A DNA stretch of 64,000 nucleotides. It comes from Clostridia bacterium (GTDB lineage Bacteria > Bacillota > Clostridia > UBA1381). A program made the position numbers and the translations under genes. The DNA lies in the NCBI GenBank assembly GCA_017551095.1, contig JAFZMQ010000011.1:1-64000 (forward strand), given 5' to 3'. Below, piece after piece: positions 57,123 to 64,000 of the stretch; position 1 is the first letter of the stretch; each line of letters begins with the position of its first letter. The notes under the pieces are model-generated. The model was not told the DNA's origin and ran no database searches. It worked only from the letters and a program-made list of their open reading frames with translations.

Positions 57123-58665
57123 TTTCCTCATCCTTTTTCACGGCATTGTAAAAATACCATTTTCCTATATTTTTATACCTTTGCGACAAAGTAGGCTCGG
57201 TTATTCCGGAAACATTCGTTCCGTAAAAAACTTCACAAGTGGTGAAAAACAGCGGAACATACGGCGGATTTTCAGAAAATTTGCGTACTATTTTGCCGAC
57301 TGTTTCACGGTATTTTTCTTTATCCCGTTCCCCGTAAAGTTTGGAATATAATTCATTTAACTCCGCCACATCAAATCCAAAATAGTTTTTATTGGAATCA
57401 AGCATTTCCAAAGGATTTATAACTGAGCTTGTTTCGATTTCGCCGACAAACATATCAAAATTTCCTGAATTTATGCGGCTTAAATATGAGCTATAATCAA
57501 TTTTTATTACAGAAACCGAAATTCCCAAAGATGAAAGCGTTTCCGCGATTGTATCTGCTATCGTCATACGCTTTTCATTATTTGAGTTCACTATGAGGTC
57601 AAATTCCATCTTCCCGCTTTCATTTTCATAAACGCCGTCAGAAAGCGTATATCCGCTACGCTCTAAAAGCGTCGCTATATATTCCTGAGAAGTCCCCTCC
57701 AAATCCGCTCCGACATATGCCCATGAGTTTGGATTTATTGAACTGTCGCACACCTTGCCATATCCGTAGGCATTTTTTTCAAGGATTTTCTGCTTGTCCA
57801 GCATAAGCATTATAGCCCGTCTTATTTCCTGTGAAAGCTTTTCCTTTTGTGTATTGAATCCCAAAAATACCATATTTGATGAGGTAATCTGCTTTGTTTG
57901 GGGATTTCCCGTATTTGCAATTTGCTCCCCTGCCTCTGGAATTATGGCATCTGTTTCATTCACGCCAAACGCCTCTGCAACGGCGGAATTGTCACGCAAA
58001 ATCTTTATTATGACCCTTTTTTGCGGTTCATAATCGCCATGCCAGATTGAGTTTGGTATAAAGACTATTTCATTTTCGCTTTTGCTTTCAAATCTATAAG
58101 CACCCGTGCCTATCGGCACAAAATCCAACCCGTTTACATACCGCGTATTTCTTGAAAGAATCGGGAAAGTCAGATTATATGCAAAATCAGGTTCTCTGCT
58201 ATTTAGGTTAATCACAACTTCGTGGTTCGAAGTTGCAGTAAATCCGCTTATTTTTTTTGCCGTTTTTTGATAGAGTCCGTTTGAGTGTATGAGCTTACTT
58301 AAAGTAAAAATTACATCATCTGCCGTGAAATTCGTGCCGTCATGCCACTTTATGTCATCTCTTAAACGCAGCGTTATCTGCCGTCCGTCGTCAGAAAGCT
58401 TGTAGCTTTCAGAAAGAACGGGCACTGCATTCATTTTTTCATCCAATTCAAAAAGCGGCTCATAGACAATATTCATAATGCTTTGTATATTAGCTGAAAC
58501 GGTTTCAAGCGGGTTTAGGTTTCCAGAATTTGCTATCGCGAGTTTTATATCCGAATTATCCTCCAAAACGACAAGGGACTCGCTATCCGAGGATTTTTTT
58601 TTGCAGCCGCACATTGTTAACAGAATAACAACTATCAGCGTTAAAGACAATATTCGTTTTTGCAT
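57115..58665 (-). CDS. Peptide/nickel-type ABC transporter substrate-binding lipoprotein
   Basis: Family 5 (OppA/DppA-like) extracellular solute-binding protein, 516 residues from the ATG of MQKRILSLTLIV, which follows AAGGGTGATA. The signal peptide ends at a cysteine pair (MCGCKKK), one of which should be lipidated. The SBP_bac_5 core runs from GNLNPLETVS to the C-terminus with DDIKWHDGTNFTADDV (~98-113). No permease or ATPase genes lie beside it, so it is an orphan that would use a transporter encoded elsewhere or act as a sensor. It lies 4 bp from uvrC and overlaps the RpiR gene. Confidence 0.88.
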   Translation of the reverse strand: MQKRILSLTLIVVILLTMCGCKKKSSDSESLVVLEDNSDIKLAIANSGNLNPLETVSANIQSIMNIVYEPLFELDEKMNAVPVLSESYKLSDDGRQITLRLRDDIKWHDGTNFTADDVIFTLSKLIHSNGLYQKTAKKISGFTATSNHEVVINLNSREPDFAYNLTFPILSRNTRYVNGLDFVPIGTGAYRFESKSENEIVFIPNSIWHGDYEPQKRVIIKILRDNSAVAEAFGVNETDAIIPEAGEQIANTGNPQTKQITSSNMVFLGFNTQKEKLSQEIRRAIMLMLDKQKILEKNAYGYGKVCDSSINPNSWAYVGADLEGTSQEYIATLLERSGYTLSDGVYENESGKMEFDLIVNSNNEKRMTIADTIAETLSSLGISVSVIKIDYSSYLSRINSGNFDMFVGEIETSSVINPLEMLDSNKNYFGFDVAELNELYSKLYGERDKEKYRETVGKIVRKFSENPPYVPLFFTTCEVFYGTNVSGITEPTLSQRYKNIGKWYFYNAVKKDEEND

Positions 58666-58669
58666 AATA

Positions 58670-60538
58670 TCACCCTTCTGAATTAAAATGCTCATATACA
58701 TTTTTTGCCGATAGCCTGTCGATTACCTTTTCAAGTTCAGAAATATCCGCATTTTTTATATTTTGAACACTTTTAAAATGTGTTAAAAGCTTACTTTTTT
58801 TGGCTTTTCCTATCCCTTTTATTTCATCAAGTTCGGAATTTGCAATTCGTTTGCTCCGCTTATTCCGGTGATAGCCTATTGCCGTCTTGTGTACCTCTTC
58901 CTGCACATTTACGATAAACCGGAAAACGCTGTCTGTCGGTGAGAGCGAAACTTCGCCGTCCTTTGAAATCAGTCCTCGGGTTTTGTGTTTATTATCCTTT
59001 ACCATACCGAAAACGGGAACATCAACATCTATACTCTCCATAATTTCCAAAACCGAGGACAGATGCCCTTTTCCGCCGTCTAACAAAATCAAATCCGGAA
59101 GCGGCAGAAATTTTGCCTTAATGCTTTCCATTTCACCTTTATTTATGAGATTCTCTTCCTCTTTTGCGTGGCGGAAACGCCTATATATAACCTCTTGCAT
59201 GGCAAGGTAATCGTTTGCTCCGTCGACAGATTTAATGTTAAAGTTTCTGTAATCCTTTTTAGACGGCTTACCGTTTACAAATACCACCATTGACGCAACA
59301 TTATCTGCTCCTTGGATATTTGAAATATCATAACTTTCTATCCTTATCGGCAGGTGTTCAAGTTTTAATTTTTTAGCAATTTCAGCCGTTATTTTGTTCC
59401 TGGATTCTGCAAGTTTAAGTCCTGAAATTCTGTAATTTTCAGCAGAAATTTCCGCATTTTTCTTTACCATATCCACGAGGCTCTTTTTATAGCCCTTTTG
59501 CGGAACGGTAAATGCAACTTTTTTTCCTTTCCGTCCGCCAAGCCACTCGGATATGAGCTTTTCATCCGATACTTTTTCCTGCAAAAGAATTTCACTTGGG
59601 ATATAGTCGCTCTCAGCATAGTACTGCTTTAAAAAATCGGACAAAAATTCCGTCGGTTCAAGATACTTTGCCGCGTCTATTCTATAACTCTTTCTGCCCG
59701 TTATTCTGCCCATTCGCACATAAAAGATTTCCGCAAAAACATTACTTTGATCCATATAAAATGCAATTACATCCGTATCGGTCTGTTTATTTGCATTTAT
59801 CACCTTTTGCTTTTCCTCAAAATTCTTTATGGCGGAAATCTTGTCCCTGAGTGCCGCAGCCTTTTCATACTCTGTGTTTTTAGATGCAACCGCCATTTTA
59901 TCGGTCAGGTCGGAAATCAACTTTTCATGATTTCCCTCTAAAAATGAGCATATTTCAAAAAAGATTTTTCGGTATTCGTCCTTGAAAATTTTGCCAAAAA
60001 TGCACGGTGCAAAGCATCTATCTATGTGATAGTTAAGGCATGGTCTGCCCTTTCCGATATCATCGGGGAAACTTCTTCGGCAAAGCGGGATTTTGAATAT
60101 TTTTTGCACTATATCAATAGTCCCTTTTACCGTTTGCATACTCGCATACGGTCCGAAATATTTTGCTCCGTCCTTTTTAAGCGTCCGCGACATAAAAATG
60201 CGTGGATACTCCTCATTTATCGTGACCTTTATATACGGATACTGCTTATCGTCCTTTAAAAGTATGTTATACTTTGGTCTATGCTTTTTTATGAGATTGC
60301 ATTCTAAAACCAACGCCTCAATTTCGGTATCGGTTACAATATACTCAAAATAAGCAATATTTGAAACCATTGCCAAAACTTTGGGCGAATGATTCTTGTT
60401 TTTTTGAAAATACTGCCGTACTCTGTTTTTTAGAATTTTTGCCTTCCCGACATAAATTATTTCGCCGTCTTTATTATGCATTATATAAACGCCCGGCTGC
60501 TCAGGAAGGTTTTTCAGCTCTTCTTCTAAATTAAACAT
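58670..60538 (-). CDS. uvrC: Excinuclease ABC subunit C (UvrC)
   Basis: Dual-incision nuclease of nucleotide excision repair. The start is the ATG of MFNLEEELKNLPEQPG, 5 bp after TTGGAGA; 622 residues. Domains in order: GIY-YIG nuclease (~10-90; PGVYIMHNKDGEIIYVGKAK), UVR motif (~195-230), RNase H-like C-terminal nuclease (~360-540; ISNIQGADNVASMVVF, DLILLDGGKGHL) and a helix-hairpin-helix end (~560-620; LDEIKGIGKAKKSKLLTHF). It follows the HPr terminator and shows no clear promoter of its own. Confidence 0.97.
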   Translation of the reverse strand: MFNLEEELKNLPEQPGVYIMHNKDGEIIYVGKAKILKNRVRQYFQKNKNHSPKVLAMVSNIAYFEYIVTDTEIEALVLECNLIKKHRPKYNILLKDDKQYPYIKVTINEEYPRIFMSRTLKKDGAKYFGPYASMQTVKGTIDIVQKIFKIPLCRRSFPDDIGKGRPCLNYHIDRCFAPCIFGKIFKDEYRKIFFEICSFLEGNHEKLISDLTDKMAVASKNTEYEKAAALRDKISAIKNFEEKQKVINANKQTDTDVIAFYMDQSNVFAEIFYVRMGRITGRKSYRIDAAKYLEPTEFLSDFLKQYYAESDYIPSEILLQEKVSDEKLISEWLGGRKGKKVAFTVPQKGYKKSLVDMVKKNAEISAENYRISGLKLAESRNKITAEIAKKLKLEHLPIRIESYDISNIQGADNVASMVVFVNGKPSKKDYRNFNIKSVDGANDYLAMQEVIYRRFRHAKEEENLINKGEMESIKAKFLPLPDLILLDGGKGHLSSVLEIMESIDVDVPVFGMVKDNKHKTRGLISKDGEVSLSPTDSVFRFIVNVQEEVHKTAIGYHRNKRSKRIANSELDEIKGIGKAKKSKLLTHFKSVQNIKNADISELEKVIDRLSAKNVYEHFNSEG

Positions 60539-60554
60539 AAGTTTCTCCAAATTC

Positions 60555-60586
60555 AAAAATAACTCTACTTTTAAAAAAGCAGAGTT
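60555..60586 (-). terminator. Terminator of ptsH
   Basis: Minus strand AACTCTGCTTTT-tta-AAAAGTAGAGTT followed by ATTTTTG, between ptsH and uvrC. The uvrC ribosome site follows at once, so uvrC may depend on readthrough. Confidence 0.75.
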
Positions 60587-60605
60587 ATCGGTCTATCGGC
60601 AAAAA

Positions 60606-60869
60606 TCATTCTGTAAAATTCGAGGCAATCAAATTAACCAGCGTAACAACTGCTTCCTCTTCATCAACGCCGTCAGCAATCACGTTTATGGTCGTTCCTT
60701 TTGTAATTCCAAGCGAAAGAACTCCTAAAAGGCTTTTTGCATTTACTTTACGCTCGTCCTTTTCAACCCATATACTTGATTTAAATTCATTTGCTTTTTG
60801 TATAAAGAAGGTTGCAGGGCGTGCGTGCAGTCCTGCCTGATTAAGCACTTCAACTTCCTTTGAAAACAT
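60606..60869 (-). CDS. ptsH: HPr phosphocarrier protein
   Basis: Cytosolic phosphocarrier of the sugar phosphotransferase system. It has 87 residues with active His15 in GLHARPA and Ser46 in NAKSLLGVLSLG, the site of HPr kinase used in carbon catabolite control. Having His15, it is HPr and not Crh. GAGGAGGG precedes the ATG. It stands alone here, without ptsI, with its own promoter and terminator. Confidence 0.95.
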   Translation of the reverse strand: MFSKEVEVLNQAGLHARPATFFIQKANEFKSSIWVEKDERKVNAKSLLGVLSLGITKGTTINVIADGVDEEEAVVTLVNLIASNFTE

Positions 60870-60906
60870 TTGGAACCCTCCTCGAAAACATAAGTCCTTC
60901 TAATAC

Positions 60907-60935
60907 AGAATACTAAAAAAATCGCTATAAGTCAA
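60907..60935 (-). promoter_or_regulatory. ptsH promoter
   Basis: Minus strand TTGACT (60930-60935), 17-bp spacer, TATTCT (60907-60912), 37 bp before the start. Confidence 0.65.
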
Positions 60936-60991
60936 GACTTTGTATTGCAAAAACAGAAATTTTAGTTAAAGATACCCTAAACCTTGCTTAA

Positions 60992-62074
60992 TTATTCCTC
61001 ATTTTTGTTATTTTCGACAACAAAATTTTCGGCATCACCCGATTTTTTAATATTTAACCGCTCTTTTACCTGTCTTTCTATGTCATCTCTGAACTCAGGA
61101 TTTTCCGCCATATACTCCTTGATTTTATCTCTGCCCTGACCAAGTCTTTCGCCGTTATATGAAAACCATGCTCCGCTCTTTTGGATTATATCAAGCTGAG
61201 TCGCCATATCTAAAATGTTACCCTCTTTTGAAATGCCTTTTCCATACATTATATCAAATTCTGCCTCTTTAAAGGGCGGTGCTACTTTATTTTTAACAAC
61301 CTTAACACGCGTTTTATTACCTATAATCTCAGAGCCGTTCTTAATTGCTTCCTGTCTCCTTACATCAAGACGCACCGATGCAAAAAACTTTAAAGCTCTT
61401 CCGCCCGGCGTTGTTTCGGGATTTCCGTAAACCACGCCAACCTTTTCTCTTAGCTGGTTAATGAAAATTACTGCTGTACCTGATTTTGAGGTTATGCCTG
61501 TTAGTTTTCTCAATGCCTGAGACATAAGTCGTGCTAAAAGTCCTACATGGGAATCGCCCATTTCGCCCTCAATTTCGGCTTTTGGAACAAGCGCTGCAAC
61601 CGAGTCGATTACAACAACATCCAAAGCTCCGCTTCTTACCAACGCTTCTGCTATTTCCAACGCCTGTTCGCCCGTATCAGGCTGTGCGACTATCAAATTA
61701 TCTATATCCACGCCAAGATTTTGTGCATACACAGGGTCTAATGCGTGTTCCGCATCAATAAAAGCAGCCTCTCCGCCCCTCTTTTGTGCTTCTGCTACAA
61801 CATGAAGCGCTACGGTTGTTTTACCCGACGATTCCGGTCCGTAAATCTCGGTTACACGCCCTTTTGGAATACCGCCAATACCGAGTGCAACATCCAGCAT
61901 TAAAGAGCCTGTCGGAATTGCGTCAACATCTACCTTTGGAGTATCGCCAAGCTTCATAATACTGCCTTTTCCGTATTGCTTTTCAATAGCTCCGAAAACG
62001 GCTGAAAGTGCTTTTTTTCTTTCCTCTGCGTCACCAAGTGCAGTTACGCTGTTTTTCTCTTGTTTCTTATCCAT
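60992..62074 (-). CDS. recA: Recombinase RecA
   Basis: DNA strand-exchange ATPase of recombination repair. The start is the ATG of [11 protein letters not shown], 8 bp after GGAGG; 360 residues. Walker [14 protein letters not shown] (~78-90), [20 protein letters not shown] (loop L1 region), [22 protein letters not shown] (L2) and the family C-terminal domain with an acidic tail. No perfect GAAC-N4-GTTC LexA box is visible in the 70 bp upstream. It is monocistronic upstream of ptsH on the same strand. Confidence 0.98.
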   Translation of the reverse strand: MDKKQEKNSVTALGDAEERKKALSAVFGAIEKQYGKGSIMKLGDTPKVDVDAIPTGSLMLDVALGIGGIPKGRVTEIYGPESSGKTTVALHVVAEAQKRGGEAAFIDAEHALDPVYAQNLGVDIDNLIVAQPDTGEQALEIAEALVRSGALDVVVIDSVAALVPKAEIEGEMGDSHVGLLARLMSQALRKLTGITSKSGTAVIFINQLREKVGVVYGNPETTPGGRALKFFASVRLDVRRQEAIKNGSEIIGNKTRVKVVKNKVAPPFKEAEFDIMYGKGISKEGNILDMATQLDIIQKSGAWFSYNGERLGQGRDKIKEYMAENPEFRDDIERQVKERLNIKKSGDAENFVVENNKNEE

Positions 62075-62108
62075 TTGACAATCCTCCAAAAATTCAATTT
62101 ACTAAATT

Positions 62109-62137
62109 ATTATACACAATTTTTACAAAAAATGCAA
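62109..62137 (-). promoter_or_regulatory. recA promoter
   Basis: Minus strand TTGCAT (62132-62137), 17-bp spacer, TATAAT (62109-62114), 34 bp before the start. Confidence 0.7.
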
Positions 62138-62144
62138 TAGTTTA

Positions 62145-63326
62145 TCATTTTTTTGGGTAGATAATAACCGTTTCCGTTTCATCTACCGCTTTTTTTACCA
62201 GCCCGTCAAAATCAAGATGCGATTCGCTCTTTTCTATTTTTGAAAGAGTGGGCTGAGTAGTAGGATTTTTTGGTGTAAACACCGTACAGCAATCCTCATA
62301 CGGAAGTATTGAGGTTTCAAAAGTACCTATCTTTTCCGCACGTTCTATTATCTCGGTTTTATCCATACCAATGAGCGGTCTTAAAACCGGCATTTTTACG
62401 ACCGCATTCGTTACATTCAGTGCCGCCAAGGTTTGCGACGCCACCTGTCCCGCACTTTCGCCTGTAATTAAAGCCTGTGAGCCATTCTTTTCGGCTATTA
62501 TTTCGGCAATTTTCATCATAAAACGCCTCATCAAAAGCGTCATATGCTGCTCGGGACAGTTATCCCTTATCGCAAGTTGGATTTCGGTAAAGGGTACTAT
62601 ATGAAGTTTTACAGATGATGTGTACTGTGCAAGAATTGATGCAAGTTCTATAACCTTTTCCTTTGCCCTCTCACTCGTATATGGATAGCTGAAAAAATTC
62701 ACCGCCTCGATTTTTGTGCCCCTTTTTGCCATCATATGTCCGGCAACCGGGCTATCAATTCCGCCGGATAGCAAAAGCGTTGCCTTTCCGCCTGTTCCCT
62801 GCGGCATACCGCCCTGACCTTTTATGCGGTTTTCACGGCAATATACATACGCCGCAGTATCGCGGACTTCAACCTTTACTGTAACTTCGGGATTATGCAC
62901 ATCTACTATAAGCCCTTCAAAATTATCGTCTAAGAATCCGCCGACTTCCATAGATATTTCTATCGAATTAAGCGGAAAAGTCTTATCAGAGCGCTTTGCC
63001 TCGACTTTAAAGCGTTTCCCTGAAATCAGGTCGTCCTTTAAGTACGCCTTTGCAGTGTTTTCAATAGACTCAATCGTTTTTTCGCACACACTCGCTTTTA
63101 CAATGCTTACAACGCCGAAAACTTTTGCAAGACGCTCGGTCACCAAATCAATTTTTTCTGCATCTGAAACATCTACATATACGGTAGCCTGTGCGACTGT
63201 TATTTTTGTTTCTGCCACATTTTTCAAGGCATTTGACATATTCTCTATGAGAGTTTTTTCAAAACGGGAGCGGTTTCCGCCCTTTAAAATTATTTCCCCG
63301 TATTTTACTAAAAGAATTTCTTTCAC
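62145..63326 (-). CDS. thiI: tRNA 4-thiouridine synthetase ThiI (short form)
   Basis: Installs 4-thiouridine at tRNA position 8 using sulfur from a cysteine desulfurase. The 393-residue protein, starting at GTG after GAGGTAG, has an N-terminal ferredoxin-like and THUMP region (~1-165) and a PP-loop adenylation domain with SGGIDSPVAGHMM (~187-199). It ends without the rhodanese domain of E. coli ThiI, as in Bacillus. The persulfide is then taken directly from the partner desulfurase, whose gene lies 5 bp upstream. Confidence 0.95.
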   Translation of the reverse strand: MKEILLVKYGEIILKGGNRSRFEKTLIENMSNALKNVAETKITVAQATVYVDVSDAEKIDLVTERLAKVFGVVSIVKASVCEKTIESIENTAKAYLKDDLISGKRFKVEAKRSDKTFPLNSIEISMEVGGFLDDNFEGLIVDVHNPEVTVKVEVRDTAAYVYCRENRIKGQGGMPQGTGGKATLLLSGGIDSPVAGHMMAKRGTKIEAVNFFSYPYTSERAKEKVIELASILAQYTSSVKLHIVPFTEIQLAIRDNCPEQHMTLLMRRFMMKIAEIIAEKNGSQALITGESAGQVASQTLAALNVTNAVVKMPVLRPLIGMDKTEIIERAEKIGTFETSILPYEDCCTVFTPKNPTTQPTLSKIEKSESHLDFDGLVKKAVDETETVIIYPKK

Positions 63327-63331
63327 AAATG

Positions 63332-64000
63332 CTACCTCACATATTTTCTTATTTTCCGGGCTTCTTCTGCTAAGACTGAAACCACATAATCAGAGTCAAA
63401 ATCATCATCACAAAAACTGAAACGAATTGCACCTTCAATGTTTTCTCTGCCGACTCCCATAGCCGTTAGCACATGGCTTGGCTGCGGTTTATTAGAAGAA
63501 CACGCGGAGCCTGTCGAAACATAGATTCCCTTGGCTTCCAAGCTATGCAAAAGAATTTCTGCCTTTATTCCCAAAAAGGAAACATTTAAAACATATCCGC
63601 TGTTTTCGGCTGTACCGTTTACCTTTACATCAGGGATTTTTGCGGTTATTTTGGCTATAAGTTCGCTACGCTTATCGGTCGAAATCGGCTTTATATCCTT
63701 TATGGCGGCGGAAAATGCTGCGATTCCTGCCGTATTTTCCGTGCCTGAGCGTATGCCTTTTTCCTGTCCTCCGCCAAGGATTATCGGGTCTAAATGGACA
63801 TTCTCGGCAATATATAATGCTCCTGTGCCTTTTAGTGCATGAATTTTATGTCCGCTTACCGATAGCATATCTACACCCCATTTTTTTGGGTGCAGCGGGA
63901 TTTTACAAAAAGCCTGAACGCAGTCGCTATGAAGTACCGCTTTTGGCGATTTTTTTTGCATTATGGCTTTTAGTTTATCTATCGGCTGAATCACACCCGT
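63332..64000 (-). CDS. Cysteine desulfurase (NifS/IscS family), 5' end outside window
   Basis: C-terminal ~222 residues of a PLP cysteine desulfurase. The frame is open through the window edge (TGVIQPIDKLK), so the start lies beyond 64000. Schiff-base lysine in SVSGHKIHALKGTGALY, GGGQEKGIRSGTEN and the active cysteine in STGSACSSNKPQPSH are present. Position directly upstream of thiI matches NifZ of Bacillus, the dedicated sulfur donor for ThiI. No iscU or other iron-sulfur assembly gene is visible on this side. Confidence 0.93.
   Translation of the reverse strand, partial: TGVIQPIDKLKAIMQKKSPKAVLHSDCVQAFCKIPLHPKKWGVDMLSVSGHKIHALKGTGALYIAENVHLDPIILGGGQEKGIRSGTENTAGIAAFSAAIKDIKPISTDKRSELIAKITAKIPDVKVNGTAENSGYVLNVSFLGIKAEILLHSLEAKGIYVSTGSACSSNKPQPSHVLTAMGVGRENIEGAIRFSFCDDDFDSDYVVSVLAEEARKIRKYVR

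Overview
The window is AT-rich DNA from a spore-forming anaerobic member of the Clostridia (Firmicutes). The class-level call rests on a germination protease (gpr) and an uninterrupted sigma-K gene, an IspH-ribosomal protein S1 fusion, LL-diaminopimelate aminotransferase (dapL), a 2-oxoacid:ferredoxin oxidoreductase, an FprA-type flavoprotein, SLH-domain surface proteins, T-box leaders and strong AGGAGG ribosome binding sites. There is no rRNA, phage, transposase gene or CRISPR array. One tRNA gene (Arg, ACG) is present. No species can be named from the sequence alone.

Layout. 1-2.4 kb: plus-strand ybaK-rbgA-apbE. 2.4-4.7 kb: an SLH-anchored phosphodiester glycosidase. 4.7-15.5 kb: a minus-strand block of amino-acid metabolism, metY-metA, then two T-box-controlled genes each encoding an HTH-cupin-acyl-CoA synthetase fusion. 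The second of these heads an operon with a P-loop ATPase and the four subunits of a VOR-like ferredoxin oxidoreductase. 15.5-21.9 kb: secDF, an rRNA methyltransferase, dapF-dapL and a ZIP transporter. 22-31.7 kb: accessory genes (HTH/zinc-ribbon regulator, serine hydrolase, giant secreted alkaline phosphatase, TIM-barrel isomerase, tRNA-Arg, GNAT and DUF2156 proteins). 31.7-36.4 kb: small envelope proteins, a metal P-type ATPase with an SmtB-like operator, coaX and a D,D-carboxypeptidase. 36.5-39.1 kb: a structured RNA candidate, then a BspA-like leucine-rich-repeat protein and a 51-residue peptide framed by two copies of a MITE-like repeat. 39.1-44.6 kb: fprA, two M16 peptidases, gpr and sigK. 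44.7-47 kb: obg-mltG. 47.1-50.1 kb: three tandem M42 aminopeptidases. 50.1-64 kb: murD, ispH-rpsA, plsC, cmk, a flavoprotein, an RpiR regulator, a substrate-binding protein, uvrC, ptsH, recA, thiI and a cysteine desulfurase cut by the window edge.

The most interesting system is the 4.7-13.2 kb block. Two paralogous fusions of a DNA-binding domain, a cupin sensor domain and an acyl-CoA synthetase each sit behind their own promoter and T-box leader. The downstream copy is in an operon with the enzyme that makes acyl-CoA from branched-chain (or other) 2-oxoacids. My reading of the specifier codons favours Val and Ile but another register is possible. The second most interesting signal is a roughly 205-nt predicted RNA at 36574-36778 with a closing stem, an inner hairpin and a 15-bp complementarity that would make a pseudoknot.

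Translation starts were moved downstream of the longest open frame where a good ribosome binding site showed this. Promoter boxes and hairpins were found by eye and none was scored by computation.
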